In this document: one piece after another, positions 24,080 to 32,387 of the stretch | Numbering within the stretch: the stretch's first letter is position 1 | Layout of the letters: every line of letters begins with the position of its first letter | Source: a virus | IMG/VR virus record: IMGVR_UViG_3300020198_000053 | Coordinates: 1-33,625 of that record | Length of the DNA stretch: 33,625 bases | Reading direction: 5' to 3' (one strand) | Translations under genes and position numbers: made by a program | The notes under the pieces: generated by a model | What the model saw: only the letters and a program-made list of their open reading frames with translations | Databases searched by the model: none | What the model was told of the DNA's origin: nothing

Positions 24080-26371
24080 ATGAACAAGGAAATTTTTATT
24101 AAAAAGAGAAGCGGAAAAACTGAAAAGTTTAGTGCGGATAAAATTAATAAGGTTTTACAATGGGCTACTGCTGATATAAAAGGTGTGGGTTTTGAAGAAG
24201 TTGCAATGAATGCACATCTATCTTTCTTCGATGGAATGAATTCGAAAGATATTCATAAGATGTTGATTGAAGCGTCTGCAAATCTAATAAGTGAAGAAAA
24301 ACCCAATTATCAATTCGTAGCTTCACGTTTATTGAACTATCAACTACGTAAAGAAGTTTGGGGTGGTAAAAATCCTCCAAAGTTATATGATATTGTTAAA
24401 CAAAATATTGTTAACTTAGTCTATGATGATGCCATCTTGGAATGGTATAACAAACAAGAGTTCGACAAGTTGGATGAATATCTAAAACACGATCGTGATT
24501 TCAATTTCACATATGCTGGTATTAAACAATTGTGTGATAAGTACTTGGTACAAAATAGATCAACCAAACAAATATATGAGACTCCTCAGTTTGCTTATAT
24601 GTTGATCGCTATGACATTTTTTAAAGACTATAAGGAACATCGACTTGATTATGTAAAGAAGGCCTATAATTATTTCAGCAAACATAAGATTAACCTACCT
24701 ACACCAATTATGGCTGGTGTCAGAACGGTAATGAAGAGTTATGCTAGTTGTTCACTATTCACGATAGATGATAATCTACGTAGTATCTTTAGCAACAATA
24801 GTGCAGTTGGATTTGCTACAGCTAGTCGTTATGGTATTGGATTGAATCTATCCAGACTACGTGCTACTAACGCACCAATTCGTAATGGTGAAGTGATACA
24901 CACTGGACCCATTCCATTTAGTAAAACATTTGAATCAACGGTAAAGAGTTGTCATCAAAATGGAATTAGAGGAGGTAGTGCCACCGTTAATTTCGCTTGG
25001 TTCCATTATGATATTATGGACATCTTAGTACTAAAGAATAATCAGGGTACTGATGATAATCGGGTGCGCAAGTTGGACTATTGTATTGGATTAGATAAGT
25101 TAATCTTTGAACGATTCCTCAAGAACCAAGAAATAACACTATTTAGCTATCATGAATGTGCTTCATTGTGGAATAAGTTTGGTATGGAAGGCTTCAGAGA
25201 AGCTTACGAAAAGGCTGAAGCTAATAAGAATATCAAGTTTAAGAAAAAGATACCCGCTCGTGAATTGATGAGTTTACTCGCTAAAGAACGTCTTGAAACA
25301 GGTCGTATCTATACAATGTTCGTAGATCATGCTAATGAACATGGTAGCTGGCTAGAACAAGTTGATACAAGTAATTTATGTCTTGAAGTAAATCATCCAT
25401 TGATTCCAATTTATGATGTAAATGATACAAATGGTGAAATTGGTGTTTGTGTGTTGGCAGCTCTAAATTGGTTGGAGATTAAAGATGATGATGAAATGGA
25501 AAGTGTATGTGATATCATTGTTAGAATGTTGGATGCACTAATTGAACATCAAAACTATTTCGTACCTGCTGCGGAAAATTTTGCAAAGAAACGTCGCAGT
25601 CTGGGTGTAGGTGTAAGTAATTTGGCTGCTCTATTGGCTAAAGAAGGATTGAAGTATTGGGATACTAATGCTCCGAACTTTGTAGCCAAATGGATGGAAA
25701 AGACCAGTTATTATTTAATTAAGGCTAGTATACAAATGGCTAAAGAAGTGGGTAAATGTGAAAAGTTTGACAAAACTAAATTTAGTCAGGGAGTATTGCC
25801 AATCGATACTTACAAGAAAGACGTAGATGAATTTATCACACAACCCCTACAATGTGATTGGAAAAGTTTACGTGAGGAAATCAAGAAGTATGGTATGAGA
25901 CATAGTACCCTTACAGCTTGTATGCCCGTTGAATCAAGCAGTGTGATTCAAAGCAGTACTAATGGTATTGAACCACCACGTAGTGTTATTAGCTTCAAAG
26001 GTAGTAAGAGCAACATTTTACCAGTAGTAGTTCCTAACATTGACAAGTACAAGGATAACTATACACTTGCTTTTGATATGCCAAATAACGAAGGTTATCT
26101 AAAGGTAGCAGCTGCTATACAGAAGTTTACAGATATGAGTATCAGCACAAACACATATTACGTACCTTCAAGATATCCAAGCAACAAAGTACCAATTCAA
26201 GAGGTAATTAAAGACATTTTGACAGCGTATAAGTATGGTATTAAGAATTTATACTATGCTAATACAGATGATGGTGATAGACAAACTGTGATGAACAAGG
26301 ACCAAGCAACATCGGTTAAATCACAAGTTCAAGAAGAAAGTGGTTGTGCTAGTGGAGCTTGTGCTTTATAA
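24080..26371 (+). CDS. nrdA: ribonucleotide reductase class Ia, large subunit
   Basis: 763 residues from ATG 24080; an in-frame ATG at 24047 would add 11 hydrophobic residues that fit the family poorly. N-terminal ATP-cone-like domain (FIKKRSGKTEKFSADKI). Catalytic residues are all present: C224 and C457 (redox pair), N432, C434 (thiyl radical) and E436 in NLCLE, and the phosphate-binding MPVESSSVIQSSTNGIEPPRS loop. The C-terminus ends in a C-x4-C pair (ESGCASGACAL) for re-reduction by thioredoxin or glutaredoxin. Converts NDPs to dNDPs for phage DNA synthesis together with NrdB, whose gene begins 13 nt downstream. Confidence 0.95.
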   Translation: MNKEIFIKKRSGKTEKFSADKINKVLQWATADIKGVGFEEVAMNAHLSFFDGMNSKDIHKMLIEASANLISEEKPNYQFVASRLLNYQLRKEVWGGKNPPKLYDIVKQNIVNLVYDDAILEWYNKQEFDKLDEYLKHDRDFNFTYAGIKQLCDKYLVQNRSTKQIYETPQFAYMLIAMTFFKDYKEHRLDYVKKAYNYFSKHKINLPTPIMAGVRTVMKSYASCSLFTIDDNLRSIFSNNSAVGFATASRYGIGLNLSRLRATNAPIRNGEVIHTGPIPFSKTFESTVKSCHQNGIRGGSATVNFAWFHYDIMDILVLKNNQGTDDNRVRKLDYCIGLDKLIFERFLKNQEITLFSYHECASLWNKFGMEGFREAYEKAEANKNIKFKKKIPARELMSLLAKERLETGRIYTMFVDHANEHGSWLEQVDTSNLCLEVNHPLIPIYDVNDTNGEIGVCVLAALNWLEIKDDDEMESVCDIIVRMLDALIEHQNYFVPAAENFAKKRRSLGVGVSNLAALLAKEGLKYWDTNAPNFVAKWMEKTSYYLIKASIQMAKEVGKCEKFDKTKFSQGVLPIDTYKKDVDEFITQPLQCDWKSLREEIKKYGMRHSTLTACMPVESSSVIQSSTNGIEPPRSVISFKGSKSNILPVVVPNIDKYKDNYTLAFDMPNNEGYLKVAAAIQKFTDMSISTNTYYVPSRYPSNKVPIQEVIKDILTAYKYGIKNLYYANTDDGDRQTVMNKDQATSVKSQVQEESGCASGACAL

Positions 26372-26372
26372 T

Positions 26373-26378
26373 AGGAGG
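26373..26378 (+). promoter_or_regulatory. strong Shine-Dalgarno of nrdB
   Basis: AGGAGG at 26373-26378, 5 nt before the ATG at 26384. It is by far the best ribosome binding site in the window, where most genes have none. Confidence 0.8.
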
Positions 26379-26383
26379 ATTAT

Positions 26384-27445
26384 ATGAAGAGTGTACTAAA
26401 TAAAACGAATATCGATTCAATTAAAAACCCAATATTTCTTGGAGAGGATTTATCTTTACAGCGATACGATTTACAAAAATATCCAAAGTTTTATGAACTA
26501 TACGATCAACAGTTGAACTTTTTCTGGAGACCACAAGAGGTTTCTTTGGTAAAAGATATTGCTGACTACAAAAATTTATCGGATGAAGAACGATTCGTTT
26601 TTGATAGTAATCTTAAGTTTCAAACTATGACTGACAGCATGTTAAGTCGTAGTATTCATCAAATGATGAAATATGTAACAAATCCAGAGTTGGAAATTTG
26701 TATGAATACTTGGAGTTTCTTTGAAACCATTCATAGCAATAGTTACACATATATTTTACAAAACGTATATCCTGATGCTACCAGATTCTTTGATAGTATT
26801 CTGCAAGATAAAGAAATTGTCAGAAGAGCTAAAGCTATTAGTGAAAAATATGATGGTCTCCTGGCAAATGATAAAGATGATATTCGTCAACAAATCTTTG
26901 ATACAGTTCTCGCTACGCAAATTACTGAGGGGCTTGTATTCTATGTAAGTTTCGCTTGCAGTTTCTACTTCGGATATCGTGGCAAGATGGAAGGTAATGC
27001 TAAAATTATTAAGTTTATTAGCAGAGATGAAAATCTACATGTAGCTATTACCCAAAATATTCTTCGTTATTTGAGTTCTAACCCAGACGAAGGGTTCCAA
27101 GAAATCATCAAGAAGAGTGAAGATAAGGTATATGAAGCTTACAAGATTGCTGTAGAAGCTGAAAAAGATTGGGCAGATTATCTATTTAGTAAAGGTAATT
27201 TGGTTGGATTAACTAATGAGAGCTTAAAATCTTATATAGAGTGGTTGGCTAATAATAGATTACAAAGTATTGGATATAAGAAATTATATCCAAATGCCAA
27301 GACAAATTCTCTATCCGGATGGTTAGATAGCTATTATGACAGTAAAAAACTACAGGTAGCACCACAGGAGACAGAGTTGAGTAGCTATGTAAAGGGTGTA
27401 GATAACACCATTAGTGAAAACGCTTTTGATGACTTTAAACTATAA
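26384..27445 (+). CDS. nrdB: ribonucleotide reductase class Ia, small subunit
   Basis: 353 residues. The di-iron and radical residues match E. coli NrdB one for one: D84 (TMTDSM), E114-xx-H117 with tyrosyl radical Y121 (FFETIHSNSY), E182 (TEGLVFY), and E216-xx-H219 (RDENLHVA). A normal iron (or manganese-iron) ferritin-like subunit is therefore expected, requiring oxygen. The C-terminus (NAFDDFKL) provides the short peptide that docks into NrdA. Operon with nrdA. Phage nrdAB raises the dNTP pool during infection. Confidence 0.95.
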   Translation: MKSVLNKTNIDSIKNPIFLGEDLSLQRYDLQKYPKFYELYDQQLNFFWRPQEVSLVKDIADYKNLSDEERFVFDSNLKFQTMTDSMLSRSIHQMMKYVTNPELEICMNTWSFFETIHSNSYTYILQNVYPDATRFFDSILQDKEIVRRAKAISEKYDGLLANDKDDIRQQIFDTVLATQITEGLVFYVSFACSFYFGYRGKMEGNAKIIKFISRDENLHVAITQNILRYLSSNPDEGFQEIIKKSEDKVYEAYKIAVEAEKDWADYLFSKGNLVGLTNESLKSYIEWLANNRLQSIGYKKLYPNAKTNSLSGWLDSYYDSKKLQVAPQETELSSYVKGVDNTISENAFDDFKL

Positions 27446-27473
27446 TTAATTTATTATTTTATTGACCATTCCT

Positions 27474-27482
27474 ATATTTATA
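27474..27482 (+). promoter_or_regulatory. ATATTTATA late-type motif
   Basis: Exact copy 15 nt before the ATG at 27498. Confidence 0.45.
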
Positions 27483-27497
27483 TGTTAGGCGTGCTAT

Positions 27498-28133
27498 ATG
27501 AATGATAAACTAATAAAATCTTTAAAGAAACTGATTCGTGAAACAATTAACGAAAAGTTTACGGACGTACAAAAGTCTTGGACTGAAATGATGGCTAACC
27601 TAGAAAAAGAAATCAAGAAACCGGTGGTTAAAGATGATGACGGAAATTATAATATTTGTGAATGTGATCCTCATTATTTTAGTATCCGACCAGTAGCACA
27701 AGACATTTATAACATAGAATACTTTAAAGATAGGTCAGATAGAGAAAAGAAACTATACGTACATTATGAAGATTTAAAAAAGTTTATTAAAGAAAAGTTA
27801 AGTTCAAAAGCTTTAAATTACGTGGATGCAGCATATAGCAAAAATATAGATAATAGTAAGGATAAAGAAGGTGGTAAGAAAGCTGATAAACAATCTGTAG
27901 AACAAAATCTGGTTCAGCCGGAAAAAGATTATAAGGTTATAAAGTCACCTAAGATGGATTCAATGAATAAAGAAGTGGACGATCCAACCCAACCTATGCG
28001 TGAAGTTGGTAAGTTTGAAAAACAAGTGGACTATAAAAGTCCAAAGCCAAATTATAAGCCACCTACTCTACCAAAGAATCTTCAAAAGTTGATTGTTAAA
28101 TATAAAAAGAGTGGTAAGATTAAGAAAAAGTAA
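27498..28133 (+). CDS. basic uncharacterised protein, possibly virion-packaged
   Basis: 211 residues. The N-terminus KLIKSLKKLIRETINEKF is an amphipathic helix like RLKELIKKLIKEE in the nucleotidylyltransferase at 4872. A small structured part (about 45-110, with NICECDPHYFSIRP) follows, then a long Lys/Asp/Pro-rich disordered region, ending in a strongly basic tail (KYKKSGKIKKK). Basic, partly disordered proteins with a short helical N-terminus are common among phage internal proteins, and the ATATTTATA element suggests late expression. That role is inference; no enzymatic motif is visible. Confidence 0.55.
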   Translation: MNDKLIKSLKKLIRETINEKFTDVQKSWTEMMANLEKEIKKPVVKDDDGNYNICECDPHYFSIRPVAQDIYNIEYFKDRSDREKKLYVHYEDLKKFIKEKLSSKALNYVDAAYSKNIDNSKDKEGGKKADKQSVEQNLVQPEKDYKVIKSPKMDSMNKEVDDPTQPMREVGKFEKQVDYKSPKPNYKPPTLPKNLQKLIVKYKKSGKIKKK

Positions 28134-28139
28134 AAAGTT

Positions 28140-28364
28140 ATGAATCCAAAATATAATCCTAACGATTACAACGCTCTTATTTCACGAATTGATGCAAATT
28201 TAAATACTATTAATGCACGATTAACAACAATTGAAACAGGAGTAACTAATAATGTAGTTAATGTTGAACGCAGAATTACAAAGCTAGAACAATTTAAATG
28301 GCACTTTTTGGGTGCGATAGCTGGAGTTAGTTTCTTCGTTAACTACTTTTACAAAAAACTTTGA
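28140..28364 (+). CDS. coiled-coil protein with C-terminal membrane anchor (holin-associated candidate)
   Basis: 74 residues. Residues 10-50 form a heptad-like coiled coil (ISRIDANLNTINARLTTIE, NVERRITKLEQF). A single hydrophobic segment follows (WHFLGAIAGVSFFVNYFY) with a KKL end. This architecture, a short coiled coil followed by one C-terminal membrane helix, resembles XhlA-type proteins that act beside holins. No endolysin was found in this window, so a lysis role is only a suggestion. It lies 6 nt after the basic protein and just before the promoter at 28361, which overlaps its stop codon. Confidence 0.55.
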   Translation: MNPKYNPNDYNALISRIDANLNTINARLTTIETGVTNNVVNVERRITKLEQFKWHFLGAIAGVSFFVNYFYKKL

Positions 28365-28389
28365 CATTTTATCAGTTTTGATATATCAT
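28361..28389 (+). promoter_or_regulatory. near-consensus sigma70 promoter
   Basis: TTGACA 28361-28366, 17-nt spacer, TATCAT 28384-28389. Best canonical promoter in the window. Predicted start near 28396, with an AAGGA ribosome binding site before the ATG at 28416. It lacks the TGGTG element of the replication promoters. Confidence 0.75.
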
Positions 28390-28415
28390 TAGGTATATCT
28401 AAAAAAAGGATACAT

Positions 28416-28742
28416 ATGAATAAATTAATTATTATTGCATCTTTGAGTGCAACATTAACCGCACAAACATTTGCAGGCGATAGAGAGTGGGCTACGGTAG
28501 GTAAAGTATTAACCGGCGTAGCAGTGGTTCAAGCCATAGATAGAATTGTTAACCCACCAACACAAGTTGTATACGTTCAATCAGCTCCCGTTGTACAACC
28601 AGTATTAGTCCAGCAACCAGTCATTGTACAACCACAACCTGTAGTATACATTCAACCAGCACCTGTAGTTTATTATACAAGTCCTAGTGTGATTGTTTAT
28701 CCGGGTTGTCCTACACCAATCTATCATTATCATCGTAGATGA
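28416..28742 (+). CDS. secreted Pro/Val/Gln-rich protein (moron candidate)
   Basis: 108 residues with a classic Sec signal peptide (MNKLIIIASLSATLTAQTFA, cleavage probably before GDREW). The mature part begins with a short helix (VGKVLTGVAVVQAIDRIV), then repeats of a VVxxQPAPVV type, ending PTPIYHYHRR. Such PVV/QP repeat proteins are seen in bacterial envelopes. It is the only clearly exported protein in the window and stands alone between its own sigma70 promoter and a strong terminator, the layout of a moron expressed independently of the lytic programme. It could alter the host surface, but no function can be assigned. Confidence 0.7.
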   Translation: MNKLIIIASLSATLTAQTFAGDREWATVGKVLTGVAVVQAIDRIVNPPTQVVYVQSAPVVQPVLVQQPVIVQPQPVVYIQPAPVVYYTSPSVIVYPGCPTPIYHYHRR

Positions 28743-28766
28743 TAAATTTATTAAACATAGTTAATC

Positions 28767-28796
28767 AACCACCAGAAATGGTGGTTTTCTTTTTTT
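28767..28796 (+). terminator. Rho-independent terminator
   Basis: AACCACCA (28767-28774) pairs with TGGTGGTT (28779-28786) around a GAAA tetraloop, followed by TTCTTTTTTT up to 28796. Strong. Confidence 0.9.
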
Positions 28797-28807
28797 AACC
28801 GAGACGG

Positions 28808-28838
28808 TTGACTTTAGAAAAACCTCTGGTAGTATGAT
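28808..28838 (+). promoter_or_regulatory. possible promoter of the AAA+ gene
   Basis: TTGACT 28808-28813 and TATGAT 28833-28838 with a 19-nt spacer containing CTGGTA. The spacer is long, so this is weak, but the gene follows a strong terminator and needs a promoter. Confidence 0.4.
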
Positions 28839-28865
28839 TGTACGTTCAATAAAAAACTACAATAT

Positions 28866-29837
28866 ATGAAAAAGACAAACGCCGCTAATCTAACCACCGC
28901 AAAGAATTTCGACATGAAGAAGTATCTTTCTACATGTATTGATCTTCGTCCATCTTCACTTATTATTGATGATATTAAGTGGAAGTATATGGTACGTAGT
29001 GCTATTCGTGGTAAGAATATTCTACTTCTTGGTCCCACTGGATGCGGTAAGACCCTAGCCGCTCAGACTATCGCTAATGTTCTAAATAAGAATGATAAGT
29101 TTTTTTATTTCAATCTGGGTGCTACGCAGGATGCTCGTTCATTCCTAATTGGTAATACCCATTTTGATAAGAATACTGGCACTCTTTTCCGTGAATCAAC
29201 CTTCATTAAGGCTATTCGTACTCCAAATGCTATTATTCTTCTTGATGAAATTTCTCGTAGTCATCACGATGGTGTAAATATTCTAATGACCGTTCTAGAT
29301 GATCTACAACGTTATCTACGTTTGGATGAAAAAGAAGACAACGAGGTTGTTAAGGTTGCTGAGGGTGTCACTTTCGTTGCTACCGCAAACATTGGTAATG
29401 AATATACTGCTACTAGGGTTATGGATCGAGCTTTGCTTAGTCGTTTTCCAGTAAAGATTGAGATGACTCCCCTCGACAAGGATAGCGAGTATAATCTACT
29501 CAAGAGTCGATTTGATATTATTGATAATAATCAGTTGGAAATTCTAAAGGCGGTTTGTGAAATTGCTGATCACACTCGTAAGCAGGTCAAGCAAGAAGAT
29601 AGCAAGTTGACCAATTTTATTCCAACTCGTAGCACGGTTGAAATTGCAGAACTTATTGTTGATGGATTTAATTTGCTTGAAATCGCAGACACTACGATCT
29701 ATCCTAACTTCACCGATGATGGTGGCGTTGACAGTGAACGGACCTACATCAAGCAGTTGGTACAGAAGTATGTAAAGGTAGAGACTAAGGAGAATCTATT
29801 TGCTGATCCGCTAAAGTCAGATCAGCCTCCTTTCTAA
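28866..29837 (+). CDS. MoxR/CobS-like AAA+ ATPase
   Basis: 323 residues. Walker A GPTGCGKT (56-63), Walker B IILLDE (ending D127-E128) with ISRSHHDGVN, sensor-1 FVATANIGNEY, and MDRALLSRF with the arginine-finger region. These are hallmarks of MoxR-type AAA+ ATPases (CobS, RavA, NorQ, CbbQ). Such ATPases act as hexamers that, with a VWA-domain partner, remodel proteins or insert metals. The next gene, 28 nt on, encodes exactly such a VWA protein. A CGT/CTA-rich codon pattern like that of SSB suggests high expression. The substrate is unknown, and genuine cobaltochelatase function is unlikely because no cobalamin genes are seen. Confidence 0.85.
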   Translation: MKKTNAANLTTAKNFDMKKYLSTCIDLRPSSLIIDDIKWKYMVRSAIRGKNILLLGPTGCGKTLAAQTIANVLNKNDKFFYFNLGATQDARSFLIGNTHFDKNTGTLFRESTFIKAIRTPNAIILLDEISRSHHDGVNILMTVLDDLQRYLRLDEKEDNEVVKVAEGVTFVATANIGNEYTATRVMDRALLSRFPVKIEMTPLDKDSEYNLLKSRFDIIDNNQLEILKAVCEIADHTRKQVKQEDSKLTNFIPTRSTVEIAELIVDGFNLLEIADTTIYPNFTDDGGVDSERTYIKQLVQKYVKVETKENLFADPLKSDQPPF

Positions 29838-29865
29838 TACTTAATAAGTATAAAGTATAACCTAT

Positions 29866-31971
29866 ATGAGCAATTATAGTGATTTTTGGTTGGAGGATTA
29901 TGACATTGATTGGGATTTTTCTGATGAGTCTGATTCGGTTGATGTATCCGCATCATCCACAGTGGAAACCGCTAGGCTCATTAGGTTGTCCGCAGCACGT
30001 CGTGCAATCTCAAATTATGTGACCATTCTTACTGGTAAGCAAGTTCCAGTAATGTTTAATGATAAAAACATGAGTTGCACCGATGGGGAAGTAGTTTATA
30101 TCGGTAGTGATGTAAACGAAAAGAATAAATTTGACGTAGCTGTAGGTCTAGCTCTACATGAAGCAAGTCATATTGTGTATAGCAATATGGATATGTATAA
30201 GAATTTATGGCAGAATGTTCCTAGAAGTATTTATGATCTTACTGAACCTTTGAATATTGATAAGACTCAGGTTGCTGAGTTTTGTAAGATGCTCTTCAAT
30301 TACATCGAAGATCGTTATATCGATTACATGGTGTATAGTGGTGCGCCTGGATATCGTGGCTATTATCAGTCTCTATATGACAATTACTTTAATAGCAAGG
30401 TTATTGATGATGGACTGAAGAGTCAACTATATCGTACACCTACAATTGAATCATATTCCTATAGAATTATTAATCTTACCAATATTAATACAGATCTACA
30501 GGCTTTGCCTGGTCTCTATGATATTGCTAAAGAACTAGATCTTAGTAATATTGCTCGTCTTGACAATCCAAGGTCTCGTTACGAGTTGGCATTCAAGATT
30601 GCGGATATTGCATTCAAGAACATTACAGATGGAACACCACAACCAAAGGTTGTGGCGATATCATCCACTAGTAGTGGTGATGGTGGAGAACCTGTATCTG
30701 GAGGTCAAGATGATAATAATAACGTGAGTGTTGCGACTCCAACATCATCTACTGATGTAAATCCGCGTGATAGTAGCCTTGACGATATTTTTGGAGGTAA
30801 TACTACATCGGTTCCTCGAGCTCAAGATCCAACAAAGAATATTGGTGAGGACAAGAATGTAAGCAAGACTAAGACCAACAAGATTGCTAAGGCTTTTGAT
30901 AAGCAGAAGGATTTCTTGGATGGTAAGATTATTAAGAAGAAGGTTTCTAAGAAAGAAAAGAAGATGCTTGATGTTCTTGAAAAGAGTCAAGTTCAAATCA
31001 ACGACGTTGCTGAGGATTATATCCGTAATTATGGAGGTACCGGCGCAGTTGAATGTATTGTGGTAAAAAATCTTACTATGGACTTAATTGAGTCTGATGA
31101 TTTTCATCTCAAGAGTCTTCAGTATGTTACTGGTAAAGTAAATGTTACTGCACCAGTAGCAAATGCTGATATGGTCAAATATATCAATAGTGGAATTATC
31201 ATGGGTGTTAAATTGGCCAAGAGAATTCAATTTCGTAATGAAATTAATATTGATAAGTTTACTCGTCGTCAACATGGTAAAATTGATAAGAGAATTATTC
31301 ATGAATTGGGATGTGATGTAGAAAACATTTTCTATAATACCGCTGTACACAAGTACAAAAGCATGAACTTCCACATTAGTCTAGATGCTAGTAGCAGTAT
31401 GGGTGGCATTAAGTGGCTTAATACAATTAAGTTATGTACCACTATTGCAAAGGCTGCTAGTATGCTTGAAAACATCAATGTTAGCATTAGTGTTCGTTCA
31501 AGTCTGGATAAGAATCCATATGTAGTCATGGCTTATGATTCTCGTAAGGATAAATTTTCTAAGATTAGAAATCTATTTCCATACTTGATGCCAAGTAGTA
31601 CTACACCAGAAGGATTGTGTTACGAAGCAATTATTAAACATTTGCCAAAGTGCAGTGTAGATGGTGATAATTACTTTATTAATATTAGTGATGGTGAACC
31701 ATGTTTCAGCATTTCAAATAATAATTTCTCTGTGTCTTATAGTGGTATTGCTGCTTGTCAACACACACGTAAACAAGTATCTAAGATTCGTGATAATGGA
31801 TATAGAATTATTTCATACTTTGTGACTGACATGTATGGACATAATCAACCTAGTTTGGTTGAGAATTTCAAGGTAATGTATGGCAGTGATAGTCACTTTA
31901 TTAACTTTGATAATCTCAATCAGATAGTTGGTACTATTAATAAAAAGATGCTAGAAAGTGTTGACGTATAA
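29866..31971 (+). CDS. HExxH metallopeptidase-like / VWA protein (CobT-like)
   Basis: 701 residues, partner of the upstream MoxR ATPase. The N-terminus is acidic. Residues 98-102 are HEASH (zincin HExxH, in VGLALHEASHIVY) and N145-x-x-E148-D149-R150 supplies the probable third zinc ligand. The centre (about 260-350) is Ser/Asp/Gly-rich linker. The C-terminal VWA domain has a complete MIDAS: D507-A-S-S-S511, the TTPEG threonine near 580, and ISDGEP with the acidic residue near 605. CobT, NorD and CbbO partners of MoxR proteins share the VWA, and some CobT-like proteins keep the HExxH-EDxR core. It may be an ATPase-controlled protease or metal-dependent chaperone acting on a phage or host protein (inference). 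Confidence 0.8.
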   Translation: MSNYSDFWLEDYDIDWDFSDESDSVDVSASSTVETARLIRLSAARRAISNYVTILTGKQVPVMFNDKNMSCTDGEVVYIGSDVNEKNKFDVAVGLALHEASHIVYSNMDMYKNLWQNVPRSIYDLTEPLNIDKTQVAEFCKMLFNYIEDRYIDYMVYSGAPGYRGYYQSLYDNYFNSKVIDDGLKSQLYRTPTIESYSYRIINLTNINTDLQALPGLYDIAKELDLSNIARLDNPRSRYELAFKIADIAFKNITDGTPQPKVVAISSTSSGDGGEPVSGGQDDNNNVSVATPTSSTDVNPRDSSLDDIFGGNTTSVPRAQDPTKNIGEDKNVSKTKTNKIAKAFDKQKDFLDGKIIKKKVSKKEKKMLDVLEKSQVQINDVAEDYIRNYGGTGAVECIVVKNLTMDLIESDDFHLKSLQYVTGKVNVTAPVANADMVKYINSGIIMGVKLAKRIQFRNEINIDKFTRRQHGKIDKRIIHELGCDVENIFYNTAVHKYKSMNFHISLDASSSMGGIKWLNTIKLCTTIAKAASMLENINVSISVRSSLDKNPYVVMAYDSRKDKFSKIRNLFPYLMPSSTTPEGLCYEAIIKHLPKCSVDGDNYFINISDGEPCFSISNNNFSVSYSGIAACQHTRKQVSKIRDNGYRIISYFVTDMYGHNQPSLVENFKVMYGSDSHFINFDNLNQIVGTINKKMLESVDV

Positions 31972-31988
31972 TATATCGGTGATATAAT
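31961..31988 (+). promoter_or_regulatory. TTGACG-N16-TATAAT promoter
   Basis: TTGACG 31961-31966, 16-nt spacer ending GGTGA, perfect -10 TATAAT 31983-31988. The -35 lies inside the end of the VWA gene. Leader about 33 nt, then AAGGA before the ATG at 32028. Resembles the TGGTGTA class with one base changed and a one-base shift. Confidence 0.65.
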
Positions 31989-32027
31989 TTTGAAAGGTAG
32001 TATAACAATTAAACAAAAGGATAAAAA

Positions 32028-32387
32028 ATGAAAAAGACAGATCGTAAGAATAAGACAAACCTAGTAGTACTTTGGCCAACCAATATATTTACTATTGAAG
32101 AACTAAATAATGCAAATCCAGATTTCGTAAATATTACTTTACGAGTTCGACTAAAGAAGGCCATTGACAATGGTGAAGTTGGTGAAGTTGGTTATTTGCA
32201 TAATGGTAAGGGTCGTCCCCGTGTTGTATTGGCATGTACGCCAATTACTCAAAATCATATTACCGAAGCTAAGAATCGTGGGTGTGTACTAAAGGATGGA
32301 CTAAATGTAAACGTTGTTAATATCGACAATGCTTCTGTAGAAACACCAGTTGCTGAGGAAGTCAAATCAGAAAAGGTAATGGCTTAA
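32028..32387 (+). CDS. small winged-helix-like DNA-binding protein
   Basis: 119 residues. FTIEELNNANPDFVNITLRVRLKKAIDNGEVGEVG followed by the GKGRPRVVL wing-like hairpin matches a small helix-turn-helix or winged-helix layout; the basic N-terminus (KKTDRKNKTN) fits nucleic-acid binding. The acidic tail (ETPVAEEVKSEKVMA) is probably disordered. It has its own promoter, an AAGGA ribosome site and a terminator 25 nt after the stop, so it is an independently controlled gene, perhaps a transcription factor of the phage. Assignment rests on pattern only. Confidence 0.6.
   Translation: MKKTDRKNKTNLVVLWPTNIFTIEELNNANPDFVNITLRVRLKKAIDNGEVGEVGYLHNGKGRPRVVLACTPITQNHITEAKNRGCVLKDGLNVNVVNIDNASVETPVAEEVKSEKVMA

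Noticed and set aside
29838-29850. TACTTA-A-TAAGTA before the VWA gene, like the SSB leader hairpin arms
   Set aside because: A 1-nt loop cannot form a hairpin and AT-rich 6-mers recur by chance; no TTAA repeats follow.
28866-31971. Annotating the pair as true cobaltochelatase CobS/CobT
   Set aside because: No other cobalamin genes are visible and MoxR-VWA pairs serve many functions; only family-level names are used.
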